Of a DNA stretch of 64,000 nucleotides, positions 42,831 to 52,943 are shown one piece after another. Numbering within the stretch: the stretch's first letter is position 1; every line of letters starts with the position of its first letter. The notes beneath the pieces were generated by a model. That model saw nothing but the letters and a program-made list of their open reading frames with translations, was not told the DNA's origin and ran no database searches. Source of the DNA: Pseudonocardia humida (GTDB lineage Bacteria; Actinomycetota; Actinomycetes; Mycobacteriales; Pseudonocardiaceae); contig NZ_JAGSOV010000062.1 of NCBI RefSeq assembly GCF_023898865.1, positions 57,985 to 121,984 on the forward strand, read 5' to 3'. Position numbers and translations under genes: made by a program.

Positions 42831-44990
42831 TCAGGCCGCAGCGACCTGAGCGGCCCTGGAGCGGAGGCTGTCCGGCACCCGGAAGCGCTCGCCGTACTTC
42901 TCGGCCAGCTCGTCGGCGCGGGCGACGAACCCGGCGACCCCGCCCGGGTAGCCCTCGACGTACTGCACGACGCCGCCGGTCCAGGCCGGGTAGCCGATGC
43001 CGAAGATCGAGCCGATGTTGGCGTCGGCGACGGCGGTCAGCACGCCCTCGTCGAAGCACTTCGCGGTCTCGATGGCCTCGATGAACAGCATCCGCTCGGA
43101 CAGCTCGTGCAGGTCGACGTCGTGGTTGGTGGCGCCGAACCGCTCGCGCAGCCCCGGCCACAGCCGCACCCGCTTGCCCTCGGCGTACTCGTAGAACCCG
43201 GCGCCGCCGGACTTGCCCGGCCGCCCGGCCTCGACCAGCCCGTCGATGATCCGCTCGGACGGGTGCGGCTGCCAGGTGCCGCCGGCCGCCTCGACCGCGG
43301 CCTGGGCCTCCTTGCGGATCTTCTGCGGCAGGGTGAGCGTCAGCTCGTCCATCAGCTGCAGCACCGGGGCCGGGTAGCCGGCCTGCGCGGAGGCCTGCTC
43401 CACGGTCTGCGGGTCGATGCCCTCGGCGACCATCGCCACGCCTTCGTTGATGAACGTGCCGATGACCCGGCTGGTGAAGAAGCCGCGGCTGTCGTTGACC
43501 ACGATCGGCGTCTTGCGCATCCCCAGCGTCACGTCGAACGCCTTGGCCAGCGCGGCGTCGGAGGTGCGCTCGCCCCGGATGATCTCCACCAGCGGCATCT
43601 TGTCGACCGGGGAGAAGAAGTGCAGGCCGATGAAGTCGCTCGGCCGCTCGACCCCGGCGGCCAGCTCGGTGATCGGCAGCGTGGAGGTGTTCGAGCACAG
43701 CAGCGCGTCGGGCTCGACCACCTTCATCGCCTCGGCGAAGACCTGCTGCTTGAGCTCGACCGACTCGAACACCGCCTCGATGACGATGTCGCAGCCTGCG
43801 AGGTCGTTGTAGTCGTCGGTGGGGGTGATGCGCTCCAGCAGCGCCTCGCCCTTCTCCAGCGTGGTCTTCCCGCGCTTGACGCCCTTGGCCACGAGCGACT
43901 CGGAGTAGGCCTTGCCCTTCTCCGCGGCCTCCAGCGTGACGTCCTTGAGCACGACCTCCCAGCCGGAGAGCGCGCAGGTGTAGGCGATGCCCGCGCCCAT
44001 CATCCCGGCGCCGAGCACGGCGACCTTGCGCGGCTGCCACTTCTCGTACCCGTCGGGCCGGGAGCCGCCGCCGTTGATCGTCTGCAGGTCGTAGAAGAAG
44101 GCCTTGGTCATGTTCTTGGCGACCTGGCCGGTGACCAGCTCGGTGAAGTACCGGGCCTCGATGCGGAACGCGGTGTCGATGTCGACCTGGGCGCCCTCGA
44201 CCGCGGCGGCCAGGATGTTGCGCGGCGCCGGCATGGGCGCGCCCTTGAGCTGCTTGCGCAGGTTGGCCGGGAACGCCGGCAGCAGCCCGGCCAGCTGCGG
44301 GCTCGACGGGGCCCCGCCGGGCATCCGGTACTTGGGCTTGTCCCACGGCTGGGCGGCGTCGGGGTTGGCCGCGATCCAGGCCCTGGCCTTGTCCAGCATC
44401 TCCTCGGGCGACGACGCCAGGTCGTCGAGGATGCCGACCTCCTTCGCGGCGGCCGGCTTGTGCCGCTGGCCCTGCGAGAGCACGTTCAGGAAGCCGTTCA
44501 TGATGCCGAGCATCCGGGTGATCCGGACGACCCCGCCGCCGCCGGGCAGCAGGCCCAGGGTCACCTCGGGCAGCCCGTAGACGACGCCGGGCGCGTCCAG
44601 CCCGATGCGGTGGTGGCAGGCCAGGCCGATCTCCAGGCCGCCGCCGAGCGCGGTGCCGTTCATGGCCGCGACGACGGGCCTGCCCAGCGTCTCCAGCCTG
44701 CGCAGCTGGTTCTTGATCGTCATGGACTGCTCCATGACCGCGGGCGCGTCGGCCGGGGTGGCCTTGCTCATCGAGTCCAGGTCGCCGCCGGCGAAGAAGG
44801 TCTTCTTGGCCGAGGTGACGATCACCCCCTCGACTGTGTCTTTTGATGCGACCAGCTCGTCGACGCACTCGCCCATCGCGGTCAGGTACCGGTCGTTCAT
44901 GGTGTTGGCGCTGCGGCCCGGGTCGTCGAGGGTGACGACGACGATCCCGTCGGCACCCTTCTCCCAGCGCACGGCCTTCTGCTCGCTCAC
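42831..44990 (-). CDS. fadB: Multifunctional fatty-acid oxidation protein (enoyl-CoA hydratase / 3-hydroxyacyl-CoA dehydrogenase)
   Basis: The 719-residue protein has an enoyl-CoA hydratase half (SAKKTFFAGGDLDSM oxyanion hole, then the catalytic Glu in GLPEVTLGLLPGGGG, residues up to about 300) and an NAD-dependent dehydrogenase half (VLGAGMMGAGIA near 330, FFSPVDKMPLVEI, and a GFFTSRVIGTFINEG segment). It hydrates enoyl-CoA and oxidises 3-hydroxyacyl-CoA in beta-oxidation. GTG 44990 is used; the open frame upstream of it is not protein-like. It is 22 bp downstream of fadA. Confidence 0.93.
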   Translation of the reverse strand: MSEQKAVRWEKGADGIVVVTLDDPGRSANTMNDRYLTAMGECVDELVASKDTVEGVIVTSAKKTFFAGGDLDSMSKATPADAPAVMEQSMTIKNQLRRLETLGRPVVAAMNGTALGGGLEIGLACHHRIGLDAPGVVYGLPEVTLGLLPGGGGVVRITRMLGIMNGFLNVLSQGQRHKPAAAKEVGILDDLASSPEEMLDKARAWIAANPDAAQPWDKPKYRMPGGAPSSPQLAGLLPAFPANLRKQLKGAPMPAPRNILAAAVEGAQVDIDTAFRIEARYFTELVTGQVAKNMTKAFFYDLQTINGGGSRPDGYEKWQPRKVAVLGAGMMGAGIAYTCALSGWEVVLKDVTLEAAEKGKAYSESLVAKGVKRGKTTLEKGEALLERITPTDDYNDLAGCDIVIEAVFESVELKQQVFAEAMKVVEPDALLCSNTSTLPITELAAGVERPSDFIGLHFFSPVDKMPLVEIIRGERTSDAALAKAFDVTLGMRKTPIVVNDSRGFFTSRVIGTFINEGVAMVAEGIDPQTVEQASAQAGYPAPVLQLMDELTLTLPQKIRKEAQAAVEAAGGTWQPHPSERIIDGLVEAGRPGKSGGAGFYEYAEGKRVRLWPGLRERFGATNHDVDLHELSERMLFIEAIETAKCFDEGVLTAVADANIGSIFGIGYPAWTGGVVQYVEGYPGGVAGFVARADELAEKYGERFRVPDSLRSRAAQVAAA

Positions 44991-45012
44991 TTCTCGCGGT
45001 CCCTTCGGGGGT

Positions 45013-46233
<1,221 letters not shown>

Positions 46234-46240
46234 GCCACCT

Positions 46241-46270
46241 TTGTTACAGCAGTACTGTCACATAGGTCAA
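46241..46270 (-). promoter_or_regulatory. fadA promoter with palindrome in an 18-bp spacer (MerR-type operator)
   Basis: On the minus strand a -35 TTGACC (46265-46270) and a -10 TAACAA (46241-46246) are separated by 18 bp. The palindrome TGTTACAG-5-CTGTCACA (46242-46262, 7 of 8 matches) overlaps this spacer and the -10. That is the classic layout for MerR regulators, and a MerR gene starts 24 bp away on the other side. Confidence 0.6.
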
Positions 46271-46293
46271 GGATCCGCGTACCCTCCTCACCC

Positions 46294-47031
46294 ATGGCCG
46301 CCGCACCTGAGCCCCAGCACTCCGGGGAGGAGCTGCTCACCGTCGACCAGTTGGCCGAGCGCACCGGCATCACGGTGCGCACCATCCGCTTCTACGCCGG
46401 GCGCGGGCTGATCCCGCCGCCCACGCTGCGCGGGCGCACCGGCCTCTACGGCTCCGACCACGTCGCCCGGCTCGGGCTGGTCAGCGAGCTGTCCGCGCTG
46501 GGGTTCACGCTGGCGGCCATCGAGAGCCACCTGCGCGCGCTGCCGGTCAGCGCCGGGGCCGAGGAGCTGGCGCTGCGCCGGGCCCTGCTGACCCCGTGGG
46601 CAGGCGAGCAGACCGAGGAGATCGACGGCGCCGAGCTCGAACGCCGCGCCGGCCGCGCGCTGAGCACCGCGGAGATCGACGCGCTGGCCGACCTGGGCGT
46701 GCTGGAGCGCACCGACGGCGGCGTCCGGCTGCGCGGCCCGACCACGCTGCGCGAGGGCCTGGCCCTGCTGGACTCGGGGCTGCCGATCGAGCTGTGGACC
46801 CGCGCCCACCGCGTCGTCGAGCGGCACACCTCGGCCATGGCCGAGGAGCTGATGGAGCTGTTCCAGGCCGAGGTCCTGCAGCCCTACCGCGACCGCGGCC
46901 GTCCCCCGGCCGAGCGCGGCCGGCTCGCCGCGGCCCTGCAGCAGCTCAAGCCGATCACCATCGGCGGGGTGGTGACCGCGTTCGGCCGGGCCGTCAACCG
47001 GACCATCCGTGACCGGTTGGGCGAGCGGTAG
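46294..47031 (+). CDS. MerR-family regulator
   Basis: The 245-residue protein has an N-terminal MerR helix-turn-helix (LLTVDQLAERTGITVRTIRFYAGRGLIPPP, starting near residue 14) and a longer-than-usual C-terminal region without metal-binding Cys, so an acyl-CoA or organic ligand is more likely. It is divergent from fadAB and likely regulates it. ATG 46294 is close to a TACCCT box, so the message may be nearly leaderless. Confidence 0.87.
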   Translation: MAAAPEPQHSGEELLTVDQLAERTGITVRTIRFYAGRGLIPPPTLRGRTGLYGSDHVARLGLVSELSALGFTLAAIESHLRALPVSAGAEELALRRALLTPWAGEQTEEIDGAELERRAGRALSTAEIDALADLGVLERTDGGVRLRGPTTLREGLALLDSGLPIELWTRAHRVVERHTSAMAEELMELFQAEVLQPYRDRGRPPAERGRLAAALQQLKPITIGGVVTAFGRAVNRTIRDRLGER

Positions 47032-47041
47032 CCTCCCGCGC

Positions 47042-47524
47042 ATGGCCGAGCCACGGGGTTCCACCCCCATCGGCACCGTGTTCGAGCACCCGTTCACGGT
47101 GCGGTACTTCGAGGTGGACGCCCAGGGCGTCGTGTTCAACGGCTGGTACCTGGGCTACTTCGACGAGGCCATGTCGCACTTCCTGGTCGCCCGCGGGCTG
47201 CCCTACCAGGTGATGCTCGACGCGGGCTACGACGTGCAGCTGGTCCGTTCGGAGATCGACTGGAAGGCCGGGCTGCGCTGGCAGGACCGGGTCGCCGTCG
47301 CGGTGTCGACCGCGCGGATCGGGCGCACGAGCTTCGCCCTGGACTTCGAGGTCCGCCGCCGCCCCGCCGAGGACGACCCCGCGGCCGACGGCGCCGCGCA
47401 CGAGGTCACCTGCACCGGCCGCACGTTCTACGTGGTCGTCGCCACCGACGGCTCCGGCAAGCGCGAGATCCCCGACCTGATCGCGGCCGCGCTGGGCGCC
47501 CCGGCGCCGCTGCTCCCGGCCTGA
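47042..47524 (+). CDS. 4-hydroxybenzoyl-CoA-type thioesterase (hotdog fold)
   Basis: The 160-residue protein has the hotdog 4HBT signature VRYFEVDAQGVVFNGWYLGYFDEA (catalytic Asp in the middle; shown here only in part as RYFEVDAQGVVF). It hydrolyses an acyl-CoA thioester. It lies 10 bp after the MerR gene and before a TetR gene, within the fatty-acid block. ATG 47042 follows a weak RBS. Confidence 0.88.
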   Translation: MAEPRGSTPIGTVFEHPFTVRYFEVDAQGVVFNGWYLGYFDEAMSHFLVARGLPYQVMLDAGYDVQLVRSEIDWKAGLRWQDRVAVAVSTARIGRTSFALDFEVRRRPAEDDPAADGAAHEVTCTGRTFYVVVATDGSGKREIPDLIAAALGAPAPLLPA

Positions 47525-47536
47525 CGAGCGGTGAGG

Positions 47537-48805
47537 ATGACCGAGACGACCACCCACCCGCCCATCCCCCGGCTACCCGAGCTGGCCCCCGAGCCGCCGC
47601 CCGCTGGCGACCCGGCCGGGCGCGCGGCCCGCACCCGGACCGCGATCATCGACGCCACCCGCGCGCTGTTCCTCGAACGCGGCTACGCCGGCACCCGCAT
47701 CAGCGACATCACGGCGGCCTGCGGGATCTCCCGGGCCGGGTTCTACAACTACTTCAAGGACAAGCGCGACGTCTTCATCCTGCTCGGGTCGGCCGCGTTC
47801 CGGGAGCTGCTCGACGTCGTCGCGCGGTGGGACTCGCTGCCCACCCCGGCCACTTCGGCCGACGTGATCGGCTGGGTGCGCGACTACCTCGCCTTCATGG
47901 ACCGCCACGGCGCGTTCCTGCACGCCTTCAGCTGGTCGGCGCCCGAGGACGACGAGTTCCGCTCCGGGGCCCGGCGCATGCAGATGCGGGTGGCGTTCCA
48001 GCTCGGCCTGCGGCTGCGCGCCCGGCAGCCGCGCCCGACCAGCGCCCCGGAGGCGCTGGGCCTGGTCGTGCTGGCGATGCTCGACCGCACCTGGTACGGC
48101 AGCCGGGTCACCCGGCTGCCGGTCGACGACGCCGACATGGTGCGCACCGCGGCCGCCCTGATCCGCTGCTGCCTCACGGCCGAGCCCGCGGCCGTCGCCG
48201 TCGGTCCCGACCGCGCCCGGCCTGCCGCGGGGGCCGCGCCGCAGCGGCCCGCCGACCCGGTGCTGGACGCCGCCCGCCGGCTGTTCGTGCAGCGGGACGT
48301 CGCCGACGTGGCCGTCGCCGACGTCGTCGCGGCATGCGGCGTCGACCGGGCGGAGTTCGCCGCCCGGTTCGGCAGCACGAAGGCGCTGTTCCTGGCGACC
48401 GGGAGCGCGTCGTTGCAGGAGGTCCTGGACGCGATCGACGGCTGGGACCGGCTGCCCCGACCGTGCTCGACCGACGACGTCGCGGGCTGGGTGGACGCCT
48501 GGTTCGACACCCTCGACCGGCACGGCGTCTTCGTCTACCTGTTCGCGCTCGCGGTCCGGCCCGGGACCGAGTTCGCGGCGCACGGGCTGAGCAGCCTGAT
48601 GAAGGTGGCGTGGGCGCTGGGCACCCGGCTGCGCTCGCGCCAGGCCGTCCCCAGCGTCGCGCCCGACGCGCTGGGCCTGGCGGTGCTGGGCATGGTCAGC
48701 GACACCTGGGCGCATTCCCGGGCGGAGCGCCTCCCGATCGGCCACGCCGACCTCGTCGCCGTGCTCGCCGCGGCCCTGCAGGACCTCCTCACCACCCGGG
48801 AGTGA
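47537..48805 (+). CDS. Double TetR regulator (two TetR modules fused)
   Basis: The 422-residue protein contains two full TetR modules. Module 1 (about residues 33-215) has IIDATRALFLERGYAGTRISDITAACGISRAGFYNYFKDK-type DNA binding, and module 2 (about 235-420) has VLDAARRLFVQRDVADVAVADVVAACGVDRAEFAARFGS in the same position. Their ligand domains are also alike (both end with a DALGLAVL/EALGLVVL segment). The second HTH is more degenerate (AEFAARF instead of AGFYNYF), so perhaps only the first binds DNA. ATG 47537 is favoured; GTG 47531 is possible. Confidence 0.83.
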   Translation: MTETTTHPPIPRLPELAPEPPPAGDPAGRAARTRTAIIDATRALFLERGYAGTRISDITAACGISRAGFYNYFKDKRDVFILLGSAAFRELLDVVARWDSLPTPATSADVIGWVRDYLAFMDRHGAFLHAFSWSAPEDDEFRSGARRMQMRVAFQLGLRLRARQPRPTSAPEALGLVVLAMLDRTWYGSRVTRLPVDDADMVRTAAALIRCCLTAEPAAVAVGPDRARPAAGAAPQRPADPVLDAARRLFVQRDVADVAVADVVAACGVDRAEFAARFGSTKALFLATGSASLQEVLDAIDGWDRLPRPCSTDDVAGWVDAWFDTLDRHGVFVYLFALAVRPGTEFAAHGLSSLMKVAWALGTRLRSRQAVPSVAPDALGLAVLGMVSDTWAHSRAERLPIGHADLVAVLAAALQDLLTTRE

Positions 48806-48822
48806 CCGCGCACCCCCTTGAA

Positions 48823-48847
48823 GCACTTGCATCACAACCTGATGTGC
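48823..48847 (+). promoter_or_regulatory. Palindrome upstream of the acyl-CoA dehydrogenase gene
   Basis: GCATCA (48829-48834) and TGATGTGC (48840-48847) form an imperfect inverted repeat, with further GCACTTGCAT words around. It could be a TetR operator for the double TetR protein or the following TetR. Confidence 0.4.
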
Positions 48848-48884
48848 CTGCATGCTCGGTCCACGCGCACGCGAGGAGGCGAGC

Positions 48885-50201
48885 ATGTGGGATTTCGAGA
48901 CCGAGCCCGAGTACCAGGCCAAGCTCGACTGGGTCGAGGAGTTCATGCGGGAGAAGGTCGAGCCGCTCGACTTCCTCGACGCCAGCCCCTACGACAAGTC
49001 CGACGAGCGGATGATGCGCGTCCTGCGCCCGCTCCAGCAGGAGGTGCGCGACCAGGGCCTGTGGGCCTGCCACCTCGGCCCCGAGCTCGGCGGGCAGGGC
49101 TACGGCCAGGTCAAGCTGGCCCTGCTCAACGAGATACTGGGCCGGTCGCGGTTCGCGCCGAGCGTGTTCGGCTGCCAGGCGCCCGACTCGGGCAACGCCG
49201 AGATCATCGCCCACTTCGGCACCGAGGAGCAGAAGGCCCGCTACCTCGAGCCCCTGCTGGACGGCGAGATCTCCTCGGCGTACTCGATGACCGAGCCCCA
49301 CGCCGGCGCCGACCCCACGCTGTTCACCACCCGCGCCGAGCGCGACGGCGACCACTGGGTGATCAACGGTGAGAAGTGGTTCACCAGCAACGCGAAGTAC
49401 GCCTCGTTCTTCATCGTGATGGCGGTGACCAACCCCGACGCCGGCCCGTACGACCGGATGTCGCAGATCATCGTGCCGCGGGAGACGCCGGGCATCGAGG
49501 TCGTCCGCAACGTCGGCGTCGGCTCCGAGTCGAGCCGGGAGGGCGGGCACGGCTACATCCGCTACACCGACGTGCGCGTGCCCGCCGACCACGTCCTCGG
49601 CGGCGAGGGCAAGGCGTTCGCGATCGCCCAGACCCGGCTGGGCGGCGGGCGCATCCACCACGCCATGCGCACGATCGCCCAGGCCCGCCGGGCGTTCGAC
49701 ATGATGTGCGAGCGCGCGCTGTCGCGGCAGGTCCGCGGCTCGCGCCGGGACACCGACCGGACGCCGCTGTCCACCCTGCAGATGACCCAGGAGAAGATCG
49801 CCGACAGCTGGCTGCAGATCGAGCAGTTCCGGCTGCTGGTGCTGCGCACGGCGTGGCTGATCGACAAGCACGGCGACTACCTGAAGGTCCGCAAGGACAT
49901 CGCCGCGGTGAAGGTCGCGATGCCCGCGGTGCTGCACGACGTGGCCCAGCGGGCGCTGCACCTGCACGGCGCGCTCGGCGCGTCCAACGAGATGCCGTTC
50001 GCCGCCATGATGATCGGCGCCGAGGTGCTCGGCATCGCCGACGGCCCCACCGAGGTCCACAAGATCACGCTGGCCAAGCAGGTGCTGCGGCAGTACGCCC
50101 CGCACGAGGGCCTGTTCCCGTCCGGGCACCTGCCCAGCCGCCGCGAGCAGGCGCAGGCCCGGCTCGCCGAGTTGCTCGAGCACGAGGCCGCTCAGGTCTA
50201 A
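48885..50201 (+). CDS. Acyl-CoA dehydrogenase
   Basis: The 438-residue FAD enzyme has the N-terminal helical domain, the ISSAYSMTEPHAGADPT and EKWFTSNAKY segments around the flavin, and the C-terminal ALGASNEMPFA and GPTEVHKITLAKQVL blocks typical of the family. It catalyses the first desaturation of beta-oxidation. ATG 48885 has GAGGAGG 5 nt upstream. It is followed 7 bp later by a TetR gene. Confidence 0.92.
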   Translation: MWDFETEPEYQAKLDWVEEFMREKVEPLDFLDASPYDKSDERMMRVLRPLQQEVRDQGLWACHLGPELGGQGYGQVKLALLNEILGRSRFAPSVFGCQAPDSGNAEIIAHFGTEEQKARYLEPLLDGEISSAYSMTEPHAGADPTLFTTRAERDGDHWVINGEKWFTSNAKYASFFIVMAVTNPDAGPYDRMSQIIVPRETPGIEVVRNVGVGSESSREGGHGYIRYTDVRVPADHVLGGEGKAFAIAQTRLGGGRIHHAMRTIAQARRAFDMMCERALSRQVRGSRRDTDRTPLSTLQMTQEKIADSWLQIEQFRLLVLRTAWLIDKHGDYLKVRKDIAAVKVAMPAVLHDVAQRALHLHGALGASNEMPFAAMMIGAEVLGIADGPTEVHKITLAKQVLRQYAPHEGLFPSGHLPSRREQAQARLAELLEHEAAQV

Positions 50202-50208
50202 TACCCCG

Positions 50209-50868
50209 ATGTCGACCCCGTCGTCGCCGCGCTCGGACACCAGGGCCAAGCTGCTCTCCGCGGCCGAGCACCTGTTCGCCGAGCGCGGCGTCGACGCGGT
50301 CAGCCTCCGCGAGATCACCCGCGTCGCCGGCGCGCGCAACGTCATCGCTGTCCAGTACCACTTCGACGACCGCGCGGGCGTGCTGACCGCGATCCTGGCC
50401 AAGCACCTGCCCGACGTCGACGCCCGCAGGCACGCCCTGCTCGACGAGATCGACGCCACCGACGGGGTCCCGACCGCGAGGGCGCTGGCCGGTGCACTGG
50501 TCCGCCCGCTGGCGGCCAAGCTCGCCGACCCCGACGGCGGCCCGGCGTTCCTGCAGATCTACGCCGAGCTGCTGAACCGGCCCAGCCCGCAGTTCCGGTC
50601 GGCCGACGGGGAGTCGCGCAGCCTGCGCCGCTGGCGGACCGCGGTGGAACCGGTGATCGACCCGCAGGCGCGCCGGCTGCACCGGCGGCTGACCGCCATC
50701 GTGCACACCGCCGTCGAGCTGGCCCGCCGGGCCCGCTCCGCCCCGCACACCGACGACCGGCTGTTCACCAGCTACCTGGTCGACGTCGTCGCCGCCATCC
50801 TCACCGCCCCCGTCTCCGCCGAGACCACCCGCCTCGCCGACGAGCGCGACGCCGCCCGTTCCCCCTGA
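50209..50868 (+). CDS. TetR-family regulator
   Basis: The 219-residue protein has a TetR HTH (LLSAAEHLFAERGVDAVSLREITRVAG, residues about 15-45) with the conserved YHFDDRAGVL helix. The C-terminal ligand domain is unremarkable. It probably autoregulates together with the acyl-CoA dehydrogenase gene just upstream. The start ATG lies 7 bp after that gene. Confidence 0.9.
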   Translation: MSTPSSPRSDTRAKLLSAAEHLFAERGVDAVSLREITRVAGARNVIAVQYHFDDRAGVLTAILAKHLPDVDARRHALLDEIDATDGVPTARALAGALVRPLAAKLADPDGGPAFLQIYAELLNRPSPQFRSADGESRSLRRWRTAVEPVIDPQARRLHRRLTAIVHTAVELARRARSAPHTDDRLFTSYLVDVVAAILTAPVSAETTRLADERDAARSP

Positions 50869-50948
50869 CCCCCCGTGGAGAACGAACTTGCCGTCGTTGT
50901 GGACCGGCAAACCGACGATGTCTTCGTTCTCGACGGGCTGGGGGTGGA

Positions 50949-51875
50949 TCAGCGCGCCCAGGCCGGCGTCCAGGTGCCGGGCCCCGGCTCGGAGCGCGTG
51001 CGGGCGAGGTGGGCGCGCAGCCGGGCGAGCACGGGGTGCGGGTCGTCGACCCGCCACAGCAGGCAGTGCGGGTAGACCGGGACCGGGTCGCGCACCGGGA
51101 TGCACCGCAGGTCGTGCCCGCCCGGCCAGAGCAGCCGCGAGCGCCCCCCGATGAACGTGGCCACCTCCCCGGAACCGGCCAGGACGTCGGCCAGCGCCTC
51201 GAAGCCGAAGTCGGGCCCGGTCGTGTCGAGGGTGAGCCCGAACTCGGCGGCGAGCCGGGCGTAGTACGCCGCCCACTCGGTGCTCCCCGCGCCCGCGGGC
51301 ATCCAGATGCGGTGCCCGGCCAGCTCGGCCGGGGTGACCGCGCAGGCACCCGCGAGCCGGTGGGTCGGGCCGGTCAGCAGCTGCAGCGGCTCGTCGAGCA
51401 CCCGGACGGCCGCGACGTCGTCGGGCAGCCCCCGCCCGGGAGCGCCGAGGGCGCGGAAGGACGCGTCCACCGCGCCGGAGCGGACCGCGGCGACCGCGGC
51501 GTCGGCGTCGGGCAGCGTCACGACGTCCAGGTCGGTGTCGGGGTGCGCGCGGTGGAACCCGCGCAGCAGCTCCGCCGGGGCGAGCCTGCGGCCCAGGACG
51601 TCGACCTTCAGCGCGCGCCGGTCGGGCCGCAGGGCGGCGGTGGCCGCCTGCGCGGCCCGCAGCAGGTCGCGGGCGTGCGGCAGGAAGGTGCACCCGTCGT
51701 CGGTGAGGCGGGCACCGCGCGCGGTGCGGGTGAACAACCGGGTGCCGAGATCGCGCTCCAGCGCGGCGATGCGCTTGGACACCGCCTGCTGGGTCAGCGC
51801 CAGGTCGTCGGCGGCGTCGGTGAACCGGCCGGCGTCGACGACGGCGAGGAAGGTCCGCACGCCGTCCAGGTCCAT
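50949..51875 (-). CDS. LysR-family regulator
   Basis: The 308-residue protein has a LysR HTH (VRTFLAVVDAGRFTDAADDLALTQQAVSKRIAALE) and a periplasmic-binding-like effector domain (DVLGRRLAPAELL, DLDVVTLPDADAAVAAVRSGAVDASF). No divergent partner is adjacent; the neighbour at 51912 is on the same strand. A short stretch (about 50870-50948) downstream shows protein-like minus-strand codons and may be a gene remnant. Confidence 0.88.
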   Translation of the reverse strand: MDLDGVRTFLAVVDAGRFTDAADDLALTQQAVSKRIAALERDLGTRLFTRTARGARLTDDGCTFLPHARDLLRAAQAATAALRPDRRALKVDVLGRRLAPAELLRGFHRAHPDTDLDVVTLPDADAAVAAVRSGAVDASFRALGAPGRGLPDDVAAVRVLDEPLQLLTGPTHRLAGACAVTPAELAGHRIWMPAGAGSTEWAAYYARLAAEFGLTLDTTGPDFGFEALADVLAGSGEVATFIGGRSRLLWPGGHDLRCIPVRDPVPVYPHCLLWRVDDPHPVLARLRAHLARTRSEPGPGTWTPAWAR

Positions 51876-51911
51876 GGCGGTGGACGTTAGCGGCCCCGGT
51901 GCCGCGGGCCG

Positions 51912-52715
51912 TCAGTTGACCAGCCGCAGGTCGCCGATCCAGCCCGCCGAGACCGACATGATGTAGACGTCGGTGAGCGTCACGCTGATCAGCGACGCCC
52001 AGGCGAAGCTCTGGTGGCGGGCGTTGAACCAGGACAGCCGGGTCCACAGCCGGTAGCGGACGGGGTGCTTGGAGAAGTGCCGCAGCCGCCCGCCCAGCAG
52101 GTGCCGGCAGGAGTGGCAGCCCAGCGTGTACGCCCACAGCAGCAACACGTTCACCACGATGATCAGCGAGCCGAGCCCGATGCCGAAGCCGCCGCGCTGG
52201 GGGAAGAAGCTGAGCACCGCGTCGTAGGTGTTGATCAGCAGCAGCAGCGTGGCGCCGTAGAAGAAGTAGCGGTGCGAGTTCATCCCGATGAGCGGGAACC
52301 GGCTCTCGCCCCGGTAGCGCTTGGCCGGCTCGGCCACCGCGCACGCCGTCGGGCTCTGCAGGATCGAGCGGTAGACGGCCTTGCGGTAGTAGTAGCAGGT
52401 GCCGCGGAACCCGAGCAGGATCGGGAACACGATGATCGGCAGCGGGATCCAGAACGGCAGCTCGCCGAAGATCGTGCCGAAGTGCGAGGAACCCGGGGTG
52501 CACAGGGTGCTGATGCAGGGCGAGTACAGCGGGGTCAGGTAGTTCAGCTCCGGCACGAAGTACCAGCTGCGCATGAACAGCCGCACCACGACGTAGCCCA
52601 GCAGGACCGTGAGGGCGGTGGCCTGGACCGCCGGGGTCAGCCACCAGCGGTCCTTGCGGAACGTCCGGGCGGTGAGCTCGGCGCGACCGGCCGACGGATC
52701 CAGGGTCGACGACAC
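51912..52715 (-). CDS. Membrane protein like the SdhC-type anchor of actinobacterial succinate dehydrogenase
   Basis: The 267-residue protein has five or so membrane helices and conserved Cys/His: GTCYYYRKAVYR, SPTACAV, PLIGMNSHRYFFY, and LGCHSCRH. These resemble the membrane anchors encoded with Sdh1-type succinate dehydrogenases in actinobacteria, where Cys and His may hold an iron-sulfur cluster. No sdhA or sdhB lies nearby, so this copy seems to be an orphan. GTG 52715 has a GGGGGA upstream. This assignment is by motif memory and moderate in certainty. Confidence 0.65.
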   Translation of the reverse strand: MSSTLDPSAGRAELTARTFRKDRWWLTPAVQATALTVLLGYVVVRLFMRSWYFVPELNYLTPLYSPCISTLCTPGSSHFGTIFGELPFWIPLPIIVFPILLGFRGTCYYYRKAVYRSILQSPTACAVAEPAKRYRGESRFPLIGMNSHRYFFYGATLLLLINTYDAVLSFFPQRGGFGIGLGSLIIVVNVLLLWAYTLGCHSCRHLLGGRLRHFSKHPVRYRLWTRLSWFNARHQSFAWASLISVTLTDVYIMSVSAGWIGDLRLVN

Positions 52716-52943
52716 CTCGGATTCCCCCGTCCTCGTGCTGCCCGGGCGCGCCGGGCGTCTGCTGGGAGCGAAGAGCCTAGCCCGGCCGACGGCGCGACCG
52801 CTGCGCCGAAGAGGGCTGTATCGCTCCGGTTCGGGTCGGCCCCTGGGTCCCACGTCGGGACGGGAGCGCACGACGTCCGGTTGTGGCTCGCCGGTGGTCC
52901 GGTTGTTGGCCCGCGCGACACCGCGCGCGGTCTGCTCGGCACC

